DNA from: Tethya wilhelma
Lineage: Eukaryota > Porifera > Demospongiae > Tethyida > Tethyidae
DNA length: 64,000 nt
Direction: 5' to 3'
Assembly: GCA_964030475.1 (NCBI GenBank)
Contig: CAXIPT010000049.1
Coordinates: 1 to 64,000 of the forward strand
Under the pieces are notes generated by a model. That model was not told where the DNA came from, did no database searches, and worked only from the letters and a program-made list of their open reading frames with translations. A program made the position numbers and the translations under genes. This document shows, in pieces, positions 34,756 through 46,619 of the stretch (within the stretch, counting starts at the first letter, position 1; each line of letters opens with the position of its first letter).

Positions 34756-37700
34756 AACATTTTTCTTCACAAAAGAAACACTTTTGTGAAAAATAACTGT
34801 TTTAAACACATGGAACATTCTCTTGGTGTAAAGAACATTGTTAGCAAAAAACAAAGTTTTTTCATGGCAGAGATAAAGAACTAAGTTTTACTGAGTGACT
34901 ATGGACTTAGAAAATTTTCTAAGACAATAAAGTACACAAAACCTTTATTTTGCTTTGAAAATACTTTTCAGCTCAACAGAAACACTTTTGAAAAAATTTA
35001 CTATTTTCAACACATGGAACATTCTCTTAGTAAAAAAACATTGTTAGTAAAAAACAAAGTTTTTTCACGGAAGAGATAAAGAACTTAATGTTTTTTAGTG
35101 ACTATTGACTTAGAATATTTTCTAAGACCATAAAGTACACGTTTTGCAAAAAAACGTTTATTTTATCTTAAAAACACTTTTCAGGACAAAAGAAACACTT
35201 TTGTGATATTTTATTTTTCTCAACACATGGAACATTCTATTGGTGTAAAAAACGTTAGTAAAAAGTAAAGTTTTTTCACGGTAGATATAAAGAACTTAGT
35301 GTTTTTGAGTGACTATGGACTTAGAAAATTTTCTAAGACAATAAAGTATACTTTTTGCAAAAAAACGCTTATTTTGCCTTGAAAACACTTTTCAGCACAA
35401 AATAAACACTTTTGTGTTATTTTATTTTTCTCAACACATGGAACATTTTCTTGGTGTAAAAAACATTTTTGGTGAAAAACAAAGTTTTCTCACTGTAGAG
35501 ATAAAGAACTTAATTTTTGAAGTGACCATACACTTTGAAAATTTTGTAAGAGCATAAAGTACACTTGTACAAAAAACGTTTATTATGGTTTGAAAATTCT
35601 TTTCAGCTCAAAAGAAACACTTTTGAAAAATTTTACTATTTTCAACACATGGAACATTCTCTTGTAAAAAAAAACAGTGTTAGTAAAAAACAAAGTTTTT
35701 TCACGGAAGAGATAAAGAACTTAGTGTTCTTTAGTGACTATGGACTTAGAATATATTCTAAGACCATAAAGTACACGTTTTGCAAAAAACGTTTATTTTG
35801 CCTTGAAAACACTTTTCAACACAAAATAAACACTTTTGTGATATTTTACTTTTTTCAACACATGGAACATTCTCTTCATGTAAAAAACATTGCTAGTGAA
35901 AAACAAAGTTTTTCAGGGTAGAGATAAAGAAATTAAATTTTTGGGTTACTATGTACTTAGAAAATTTTCTAAGACCATAAAGTACACTTTTCAGCACAAA
36001 AGAAACACTTTTGTGATATTTTACTTTTCTCAACATGAGGAACATTCTCTTGGTGTAAAAAACATTGTTAGTTAAAAACAAAGTTTTCTAAGTCCATAGT
36101 CACTCAAAAAAACTAAGTTCTTTATTTATACCGTGAGAAAACTTTGTTTTTCACTAGCAATGTTATTTACACAAAGAGAATGTTCCATATGTTCAAAAAA
36201 ATAAAATTTCACAAAAGTATTTCTTTTGTGCTTAAAAGACTTAGTGTTTTCAAGGAAGAAAATAAACGTTTTTTACAAAAAGTGTACATTATTGTCTTAG
36301 AAAATTTTCTAAGTACATAGTAGCCAAAAAATTTAAGTTCTTTATCTCTACCCTGAAAAAACTAGGTTTTTCACTAGCAATGTTTTTTACACCAAGAGAA
36401 TGTTCCATGTGTTGAAAAAAGTAAAATATCACAAAAGTGTTTATTTTGCGTTGAAAAGTTTTTTCAAAGCAAAATAAACGTTTTTGCAAAAAGTGTACTT
36501 TATGGTCTTAGAAAATTTTCTAAGTCCATAGTCACTCAAAATACTAAGTTCTTTATCTTTGCCATGAAAAAACCTTGTTTTTTACTAACAATGTTTTTTT
36601 TTACCAAGAGAATGTTCCATGTGTTGAAAATAGTAAAATTTTTCAAAAGTGTTTATTTTGAGCAGAAAAGTGTTTTCAAGACAAAATAAACGTTTTGCGT
36701 ACTTCATGGTCTTATAAAAGTTTCTAAGTCCATAGTCACTCAAAAAAACTAAGTTCTTTATTTATACCGTGACAAAAGTTTGCTTGTTACTAACAATGTT
36801 AATACAATGTTCCATATGTTGAGAAAAGTAAAATAGCACAAAAGTGTTTCTTTTGTCTTCAAAATTGTTTTTAAGACAAAATAGACGTTTTTTGCAAAAA
36901 CTGTACTTTATGGTATTAGAAAATTTTCTAACTCTTTAGTCACTCAAAAACACTAAGTTCTTTATCTCTTCAATGAAAAAACTTTGTTTTTTACTAATGT
37001 TTTTTACACCAAGAGAATGTTCCATGTATTGAAAAAAGAAAAATTTCACAAAAGTGTTTCTTTTGTGCTGAAATGTGTTTTCACGGTAAAATAAACGTTT
37101 TCTGTAAAACGTGTACTTTATGGTCTTACAAAATTTTCAAAAATTTTTTAAGACACTGAAGTACAATATTTACAAAAACGTTTATTTTTGCTTGAAAAAA
37201 TTTTTCTTCACAAAAGAAACACTTTTGTGAAATATTACTTTTTAAAACACATGGAACATTCTCTTGGTGTAAAGAACATTGTTAGTAAAAAGTAAAGTTT
37301 TTTCGCGGTAGATATAAAGAACTTAGTATTTTTGAGTGACTATGGACTTAGAAAATTTTCTAAGACCATTAAGTACACTAAACGTTTAGTTTGCTTTGAA
37401 AACACATTTCAACACAAAACAAAAACTTTTGAGAAATTTTACTTTTTTCAACACATGAAACATTCTGCACGTATAAAAACATTGTTAGTAAAAAACAAAG
37501 TTTTTTCACAGTAGATTTGAAGAAGTTAGTTTTTTTGAGTGACTATGGGCTTAGAAAATTTTCTAAGACATTAAGTACACTAAACGTTTAGTTTGCTTTG
37601 AAAACACTTTTCAACCCAAAAGAAAAACTTTTGAGAAATTTTACTTTTTTCAACACATGAAACATTCTGTAGATGTAAAAAATATTGTTATTAAAAAACA

Positions 37701-40700
37701 AAGTTTTCATACGGTAGAGATAAAGAACTTAGTTTTTTGATTGACTTTTGACTTGGAAAATTTTTTTTGAGATCATAAAGTACACTTTTTTCACAAAACG
37801 TTTATTTTGCCTTGAAAACACTTTTCAGCACAAAAGAAACACTGTTGTGAAACTTTACTTTTTGCAACATNCATGGAACATTGTGTTTGCGTAGATAACA
37901 TTGTTATTAAAGGAACAAATTTTTTTCACTGTAGAGATAAAGAGTTTAATGTTTTTGATTGACAATGGATTTAAAAAGTTTTCTAAGACCATAAAGTACA
38001 CTTTTTGCAAAAAACGTTTATTTTTCTTTGAAAACACTTTTCAGCTCAAAAGAAACACTTTTGAGAAATTTTACTATTTTCAACACATGGAACATTCTCT
38101 TGGTAAAAACAACATTGTTAGTAAAAGAAAGCTTTTTTATGGTAGAGTTAAAGAAGTTATTTTTTTTGAGTGACTATGGGCTTGGAAAAGTTTTAACACA
38201 TTAAGTACACTAAACGTTTAGTTTGCTTTGAAAACACTTAGAAACAAAAGAAAAACTTTTGAGAAATATTACTTTTTTCAACACATGAAACATTCTGTAG
38301 GTGTAAAAAACATTATTAGTGAAAAACAAAGTTTCCTCACGGTAGAGATAAAGAACTTAGTTTTTATGATTGAGTTTTGACTTAAAAAATTTTTAATACC
38401 ATAAAGTACACTTATTTCACATAACGTATATTTTGCCTTGAAAACACTTTTCAGCACAAAAGAAACACTGTTGTGAAATTTTACTATTTGCAACAAATGG
38501 AACATTGTATTAGTGTAGAAAAGATTGTTATTAAAGAACAAATTTTTTTCACGGAAGAGATACACAGCTTGGTTGTTTTTGATTGACTATGGACTTAGAA
38601 AGTTTTCTAAGACCATAAAGTACACTTTTGACAAAAATTGTTATTTTGCCTCTCAGCACAAAAAAATCTGTTGTAAAATTTTCCTTTTTGCAACAAATGG
38701 AACATTCTATTTGTGTAGAAAACAATGTTGTTAAAAGAACAAATTTTTTTCATGGTAACTAAAGTGATTTTAAGTGACTAAGTACTTAAAAAATTTTCTA
38801 AGACCATAAAGTACACTATTTGCAAAAAAAGTTTATTTTTCTCTGACAACACTTTTCAGCACAAAAGAAACACTTTTATGAAATTTTACCCTTTTCAACA
38901 CATGGAACATTTTTTTGGTGTAAAAAACATTGTTAGTGAATAACAAAGTTTTTTCACGGTAGAAATAAAGAACTTACTTCTTTTGAGTTACTATGTACTT
39001 AGAAAGTTTTCTAAAGCCATAAAGTAGACTCTTTTCACAAAAAGTTTATTTTGCCTTGAAAACACTGTTTAACACAAAACAAAACACTTTAGTGATATTT
39101 TTCTTTTTTAAACATATGGAACATTTTCTTGGTGTAAAAAACAATGCTAGTGGAAACAAAGTTTTCTGACGGTAGAGGTAAATAACTTAGTTTTTTGGTT
39201 ACTATGGACTTAGAATATTTTCTAGGACCATAAAGTGCTAAAAACGTTTATTTTGTCTTAAAACACTTTTGAGGACAAAAGAAACACTTTTGTGATATTT
39301 TATTTTTCTCAACCCATGGAACATTCTATTGGTGTAAAAAACATTGTTAGTAAAAGGCAAAGTTTTTTCACGGTAGATATAAAGAACTTAGTGTTTTTGT
39401 GTGACTATGGACATAGGAAATTTTCTAAGACCATAAAATACACTATTTGCAAAAAACGCTTATTTTGCCTTGAAAAAACTTTTCAGCAGAAAATAAACAC
39501 TTTTGTGATATTTTACTTTGCTCAACACATGGAACATTTTCTTGGTGTAAAAAACATTTTTATTAAAAAGCAGAGTTTTTTCACGGTAGATATAAAGAAC
39601 TTAGTGTTTTTGAGTGACTATGGACTTAGAAAAGTTTCTAAGACCATAAAGTACACTTTTTACAAAAAACGCTTATTTTGCCGTGAAAACACATTTAAGA
39701 ACAAAAGAAACACTTTTGTGAAATTTTCATTTTGTGAAAATTTCCTCTTAGTGTAAAAAACATTGTTAATAAAAAACAAAGTTTTATTACGGTAGATATA
39801 AAAAACTCTATTTTTTTGAGTGACTATGGACTTAGAAAATTCTAAGACCATAAAGTACACAAAACCTTTTTTTTGCCTTGAAAACACTTTTCAGCACAAA
39901 AGAAACACTTTAAAGAAATTTTACTATTTTCAATACATGGAACATTCTTTTACTTAAATAAAAATTGTTAGTAAAAAACAAAGTTTTTTCACCGAAGAAA
40001 TAAAAAAATTTTGAGTTTTTGAGTGATTATGGACTTAAAAAATTTTCTAAGACCATAAAGTACACTTTTTTTACAAAACGATTATTTTGCCTTGAAAACA
40101 CTTTTCAGCACAAAATAAACACTTTTGAAATATTTTACTTTTTTCCACACATGTAACATTCTTTTGGTGTAAAAAACACTGCTAGTGAAAAACAAAGCTT
40201 TTTCATGGTAGAGATAAAAAACATATTTTGTTTGGGTTACTATGTACTTAGAAAATTTTCTAAGACAATAAAGTACACTTTTTGTAAAAAGCGTTTATTC
40301 TTCCTTGAAAACACTAATTTTTTTCAGCCCAAAAGAAACACTTATGTGATATTTTACTTTTCTCAACACATTCAACATTTTCTTGGTGTAAAAAACTTTG
40401 TTGGTAAAAAAACAAAGTTTTTTCATGGCAGAGATAAAGAATTTAGTTTTTATGTGTGACTATGAACCTTGAAAATTTTCTAAGACCATTAGGAACACTA
40501 AGCGTTTATATTGCCTTTAAAGCACTTTTAAGCACAAAAGAAACACTTTTGTGATTCTTTACTTTTTTCAACACATGGAATATTTTCTTGGTATAAAAGC
40601 ATTGCTAGTGAAAAACAATTTTATCATGGTAGAAATAAAGAATTTAGTTGTTTTGAGTTACTATGTACTTAGAAAATTTTCTAAAACCATAAAGTACTCT

Positions 40701-41912
40701 TTTTGCAGAAAACGTTTATTTTGTCTTTAAAACACTTTTTAGAAAGAAAGAAACACTTTGTTGATATTTTACTTTTCTCAACACATGGATCATTTTCCTA
40801 GTGTAAAAAACATTGTTAGTAAAAAATGAAGTTTTCTTATAGAAGAGAGTAAAGAATTTTGTTTTTTTTAGTGATTATGGCCTTTGAATATTTTCTAAGA
40901 CCATAAATTACACGTTTTGCTAAAAACGTGTATTTTGTCTTAAAAACACTTTTCAGCAAAAAAGAAACACTTTTGTGAAATTTTATTTTTTTGAACACAT
41001 GGAACATTGTCTTGGTGTAAAAAATATTATAGTGAAAAACAAAATTTTCTAACGGTAGAGATAAAGAACTAAATTTTTTTGATTTACTTTTGACTTAGAA
41101 AATTTTTTAAGATCATAAAGTACACTTTTGACAAAAATGGTTTATTTTGCCTTGAAAACACTTTTCAGCACAAAAGAACCACTGTTGTAAAATTTTCTAT
41201 TTTGCAACACATGGAACATTCTATTGGTGTAGAAAACATTGTTAGTAAAAAAACAATTTTTTTTACAGTAGAGATAAAGAACTTAGTGTTATCGAGTGAC
41301 TAAGTACTTAATAAATTTTCTAAGACCATAAAGTACATTTTTTGAAAAAAAAACGTTTAATTTTTTTGAAAACACTTTTCAGCTCAAAAGAAACACTTTT
41401 GAAAAATTTTACTATATTAACACATGGAACATTCTCTTTGTAAAAAAAACATTGTTAAAAAAAAAGTTTTTTCACTGGAAAGATAAAGAACTTAGTGTTT
41501 TTTAGTAACTATGGACTTAGAGAAAATTTTCTAAAACCATAAAGTAAACTTTTTGCAAAAAACGTTTGTTTTGTCTTAAAAACACTTTTCAGCACAAAAG
41601 AAACACTTTTGTGATATTTTACTTTTCTCAACACAAGGAACATTCTCTTGGTGTAAAAAACATTGTTAGTTAAAAACAAAGTTTTCTCATGGTAGAGATA
41701 AAGAACTTTGTTTTTTTGAGTGACTAAGGACTTTGAAAATTTTTCAAGACACTAAAAACAATTTTTACAAAAAACACTTTTGTTTTTTGAAAACATGGAA
41801 CATTCTCTTTGTGTAAAAAACATTGTTAGTAAAAAAAGTTTTTTCACGGTAGAGTTAAAGAAGTTAATTTTTTTGAGTGACTATGGGCTTAGAAAATTTT
41901 GTAACACATTAA
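34756..41912 (-). repeat. Main satellite, block 7 (inverted arm, ~7 kb)
   Basis: Resumes the monomer cut by the MULE (ATTTTTCTTCACAAAAG). Mainly reverse orientation, with a plus-oriented stretch from about 36086 to 37140. A reversed, diverged version of the 2-kb higher-order repeat lies between about 37880 and 40690. The block ends at AACACATTAA next to the 7.1-kb element. A single N at 37871 lies inside a monomer. Confidence 0.9.
36086..37140 (+). repeat. Plus-oriented satellite segment inside the inverted arm
   Basis: Orientation flips at AACAAAGTTTTCTAAGTCC (about 36086) and back at TTTTCAAAAATTTTTTAAGA (about 37140). The same two junction sequences, in reverse complement, bound the inverted stretches at 13458-13668 and 16322-16712. 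Confidence 0.8.
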
Positions 41913-42345
41913 AGGAACTGTGTCACTATATGTGAGGCTCCAAGCGAAAACCGGACGTTTGGGAATTTCTGCGAATTTTGAGTTAGCTGTTCCATGAGTA
42001 TCTGCACCTTCCCAGGAAGCGCATATCAAAATTTGGTGTCCATAGCTCTAGTAGTTTTCCAGATAATACCGCTTACAAGCAGTCCTGCTTCTACTCGTGT
42101 CTTCTTAGAAAAACGGTTGTAAACTTGTTGCTAGGTAAACTATGGGTGTTCCGTATACTCTCCGTATCTTAATTGAATCATGTACAGTACACGTTTCCGT
42201 GTACTTGTGGCAATGAATATTACCACAGAAGCCATGTGGCCTTTGAAATTTTTAAAGTGAAATGATTTTTGAAGAAAGAAGACACAGAAGACAACTTTGG
42301 ACCCTTGGAGGTAAGCGCTTACTATGATGCATTGTTAGCTAACTA

Positions 42346-42570
42346 GCGTTTTTACTATTACTGCTAGCAAGCGTTCTTTAACGCTACCTAGCCAAGCACT
42401 ACTGTATGAACGCTAGCTAGCTAGTTTAAACTTTGTTAGCCTAGCGCTAACAGTGCTCTGGCGTTTTTACTGGTGTTGGAAGCAAGCGTTCATTAACGCT
42501 ACTTAGCAACATGCTACAGTGTGAACGCTAGCTAGCTAGTTTTGTTAGCCTATAGCGCTAACAGTGTAGC
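42346..42570. repeat. Two tandem ~115-bp units rich in GCTAGCTAG
   Basis: Unit 1 (42346-42460) and unit 2 (42461-42570) share GCGTTTTTACT, AGCAAGCGTTC, TTAACGCTACYTAG, GAACGCTAGCTAGCTAGTT and AGCGCTAACAGTG. They lie in the non-coding left part of the 7.1-kb transposon and may be subterminal repeats. Confidence 0.8.
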
Positions 42571-43424
42571 TTACTGCTGGTGTTGTACTCATACAGTATA
42601 CAGAAGGACTTAGCTTCTTATTGCAAGAAATTTATGCAGCAAGCTCCTGGGTGCAAACCGTAAAGAAGGGAATGAACAGCAAGTGGAACACTAAGAAACA
42701 TCTTTAAAACTTTACGTAAGTTTTTGATACAATTTAAACAGCTTTAGTGTATCACCATTCACGCAGTTATATCATCCATGGGTAGCACGATTTCAGAAGC
42801 TTACTGAAGTGTAGTTTCCTTGTTCAGCCTATTATAACCTTCCATTGATGGCTATAACCTTGACATCTACCCATGGTAGACATGCACGTACACAGACTGT
42901 CTCAGATATGACTGTACTTTCTCCAATTTGTGGTAGAATGTCATCAGATGGTCTCAGTAGCTGCATTGATCTTAGGTACCATCATTATTCCTCCTAAATA
43001 ATAATAGGATGCTTATACTTCACTGGGAAATTTAAGTCTGTCAGTCCCTTGTTTTGCTTAGTCAAGAAAACTGATCAAAGTGTTCTGCATTTCTACGAAT
43101 CCACCAGATTATTGAATTCTAGATAATGCACCCCACATGCACAAGAACAAGCGGGGTTGTGGAATCACAGATTTAGAGCCTTAAAATTAATTACATTCAG
43201 TTCAGTAGGTAGCTTAAGCATAACTGTTTTTATTCATAGCGCTTCTTGATCTGAGTTTTTTAGTTTGGTGGTACTAGGTTAATTTAATTGTTGATAGCTT
43301 TGTTTGCGTATTTGCCTCTTGTTGTGTGACACACAAACATGTACACATACCTTTGTGTTTTGTGCAGTTATACTCTCTCGTTTGCAATGTCATACACATG
43401 CTATTTTTCACACGCACAGACTAC
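42571..43424. other. Non-coding left part of the 7.1-kb element
   Basis: No coding motif is seen on either strand. Short repeated motifs such as TTAGCTTCTTATTGCAAG resemble the matching part of the 29852 element. Confidence 0.45.
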
Positions 43425-43530
43425 TACCGTGTAGTGGGAAATTTTCGTGGGGGAAAATTTTTTGCGAATTTCGTGGTTTGGCAGCTTTCCGCGGAAATTT
43501 TCTCCCACGGAAATTTCCTGCTGTACAGTA
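43425..43530. mobile_element. MITE, CCGTATAGC family, nested copy
   Basis: The left end TACCGTGTAGTGGGAAATTT and the right end ...GGAAATTTCCTGCTGTACAGTA form inverted repeats of about 36 bp that meet around a short centre. The element is 106 bp including the flanking TA. It resembles 2261-2470 and 62542-62736 in its ends but is shorter and more diverged. A (CT)n run follows at once. Confidence 0.7.
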
Positions 43531-43532
43531 TT

Positions 43533-43565
<33 letters not shown>

Positions 43566-43765
43566 CACTGATTTTCAACTCACACAGACACATGCTCCCT
43601 TCTCTCTTGTGTAGTTTCAACTCACACAGATATTGTGTAGTTGCAAACCACACACACACTCCTACTACTACTCAGTGTTCTTTCTCTCACTCTTTTGTAA
43701 TCAACACAGACACATGCATACCCTTAGTCTCTTGTGCAATTTGCATCCATATCTAGGCAGACTGA

Positions 43766-43813
<48 letters not shown>

Positions 43814-43855
43814 NGGACTATTTTATGGTTATTACATACACACACACGCACACGC

Positions 43856-43920
<65 letters not shown>

Positions 43921-44000
43921 CACACACACACACACACATACACACACACATAACACACACACACACACACGCACGCATGCACGCACACACACAGACACAT
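43533..44000. repeat. Microsatellite cluster (CT)n and (CA)n, with an N
   Basis: (CT)n at about 43533-43562 and 43766-43790, then long CA runs from 43791 to about 44000, broken by an N at 43814. Length in the assembly is probably unreliable. Confidence 0.95.
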
Positions 44001-44475
44001 TGTAGCTAACACATGGAATTAGTCTTTCATTTATGAAATGAGTTTTTTAATAAATGAATTTTAGTAAGCCTTATTTCATTAACAGAAAGGGTTTTTAATA
44101 ATGTGTTTCTAGTGTATTGTCACACAACCCACCCAATAGCAGGCCAGCTCCTCTCTTTTTGTGTGGCAAAAACATGTGTACTGCATTTCTAAGAGTCCAT
44201 AGCATCATTGTAGATAATGCACACCACATAAGAACAGCATGGTTGTAGCCTCAAGTTTTAGTATGTACTTTAAACAAAATTTTGTTGTTTTCTCTATAGA
44301 GCTGCTTGATCTGAGGGCCCCGTCAGACAGACCATACCAAATAACTGCAAGCCAGAATTTACCCCCTGAATGTGGTACACCCATGCACACTTGATTGTGA
44401 ATTGGAAATAATAATAATAATTAATACAATGTCTACACAGTCTTAGAGTAATAGTCTTTGCTAACAGTTTAAGAG

Positions 44476-45024
44476 TCAATCTTCTTTTTTGACTTCATCT
44501 TCATCATCACTAGTAGATGGATAATTATGATCATGTTACGTATAAAAAATGTATTGTCAACCTTACCTCGATATGATGATGGTATCATGGTCCGAGTCGG
44601 AGTCATCCGGCTCAGACACTGGTACATCTATGACAATTATTTTGTGTAAGTGAGTACACTATGAATGTTATTACATTATTATTACCATCCAAGATCAGCA
44701 TCTGGAGATCTGAGATCACAAGAAATACAAGAACATTATCAAGAGCTGAACTTGTCACTGATAATTTGATGCTTACCTTGTATCCTTTTTAGGAGAACTT
44801 CTAGAACCTCCCTTTTTTTCAAAAGATAAAAATACATTTAACTGTTGTAGGTAGAGTAACAGCAAAATATTTCCTTACATGAGATATTTCACCACATCTC
44901 TGATCGGATCAACGTGGCATTGGCTATACAAACAAATTCCAGACTGAGTATAATTTTATTAGAGTAATAGTCTTTGCTTACAGTTTATACTTCTTTGGCA
45001 TAGGTAGGTAGCGTTCAGCCATTT
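44476..45024 (-). CDS. Possible small multi-exon gene with acidic tail (uncertain)
   Basis: Several short minus-strand segments are bounded by good splice signals. A start MAERYLPMPKKYK lies near 45022. An open exon follows a CTCAG acceptor near 44941 (SGICLYSQCHVD), and a Lys/Ser exon lies near 44816-44785. An exon at 44627-44567 encodes PVSEPDDSDSDHDT and is followed by GTAAGG. The last exon at 44509-44476 (DDEDEVKKED, stop) joins the previous one in phase. The upstream phases do not all agree, so the model is incomplete. Lying within the 7.1-kb transposon downstream of its transposase, it could be a second element-encoded protein. No family is recognised. Confidence 0.3.
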
Positions 45025-45283
45025 TTGTTTGAATTTTTTTTGCCAGCTGTGATTCTATGGTAACATGCATAATGTATCTTATCTATGTGTACCACACCCG
45101 ATTTTGTTTATCTATTACTATGTGTACCACGCCCGATTTTGTGCATAAAATTTTACTTCATTGCCAGCACTGTTACAGCCCTGTTTTGCTCGCTCATTGT
45201 ACGTTTAATAAAATTAACTTTGCTGAAAATTTAATGTTTGATTGTTGAATAATGAGTATAACACAAAAAACACAAAGGACGAA

Positions 45284-45446
45284 TCATAAGTTCTACTCTT
45301 CCAATTTTCTCAATTCATCACTCTCGTCAGCATCAATAGTCATGTTGCTATTGATCCCAGGATGTGGGACCTGGACCCCAGAGTGATATGGCATCCCAAA
45401 AATGTTTGACTCATGCCCAGCATGATGTTGTCTCTGTAGATCCTAA
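45284..45446 (-). CDS. Possible terminal exon, unknown product
   Basis: After an acceptor-like CACACTTTAG the minus strand is open for about 50 codons (LQRQHHAGHESNIFGMPYHS onward) and ends ...DESDELRKLEE with a stop. It lies just beyond the stop of the transposase gene and may be an alternative 3' exon or belong to another small gene. No homology is recognised. Confidence 0.3.
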
Positions 45447-45558
45447 AGTGTGTGCATGTGCTTGTGTATACTCAGTGTAAAAAAATCATTACAATTAGTT
45501 AATACAAACACCTACCTGCCTGATAACAAACAGAACAACAGTCACATTACTTCACACA

Positions 45559-46523
45559 CTATGATGGTTTCTGGGGACAACTACGAATGTTGTGCCCTGT
45601 TTGTTTACAGTGTGAACATTTTCGTTTCTTTTTGGGAGGCTCTAACTCTTCTACATTCTCACCTTCACTATCACTAGCCACACGTGTACTAGATGGTCCA
45701 GGAGTCGGAGCAGGTTGAGTACTAGCACTACCACTACCACTATCATCATAGTCATCTGGTTTTGGGCAAACTGCGTCACGGTGTTCCTCAGGCACAAACT
45801 CTCCAATTTTTTCGTACAGGTACACTTGTCTATCTCTACTTAAACCAGTTAAGATGATTTTGTCAGGCATGTCATTTTTTGATGGTATTTTTTTCAAATC
45901 CTTGATCATTGTGACTGTTGTCTCTGTTTTGTCATCGCAGTGCTCACGAGTGTGGACCTTCCCCTTCAATTCACTGTCGAATCTAAAGTGATGGATCTTC
46001 TTGATTCCTTTGGTCGCTGTCTTCTTGTAGTAGGGATCAAAAAAAGAGGCCCAATCATACATTGGCACTATTACCTCACCTGATTGCTTCGCCACCAGTT
46101 GTGCATGATTAACTGTTGCAGAATTCTCAGCAATCACAGCAATGTCATCCAAGCATCCAACATTCGAACTCCGGTAGAGACGTTTGAACAGTCCAAAACA
46201 CCAGTTGGGAGCAAACTTGGTGTGGCCAACCAAGAGAAATGACATAGTGATCCTTTTGTGCAAGCCAGTCATGGTCCTCCAAGAAAGGTACTGCATCATG
46301 TATCTGTATGAGTATAAATTTATGATACTGATTAATTTTGTCTTCTAAACAAATTGAGTGGCAAAATTAATAACCTGTTCTTGTTTTGGCCACTACAATT
46401 GTCAGCATGAATCACTAGTTCAACTTCACCATAGTTGTGTGTTTCTAAGAAATGATGAAGCATGCTGATGATTGTATTTGCTCCCTTTCCTGTAGTAGCA
46501 GCTTCATCAATCAAGCAGATCAT

Positions 46524-46619
<96 letters not shown>

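Noticed and set aside
43789..44012. Cys/Val or Thr/His repeat proteins from CA/GT runs
   Set aside because: Pure dinucleotide translation; the same kind of frame appears at every microsatellite in the window (also 25925, 46529 and 62155).
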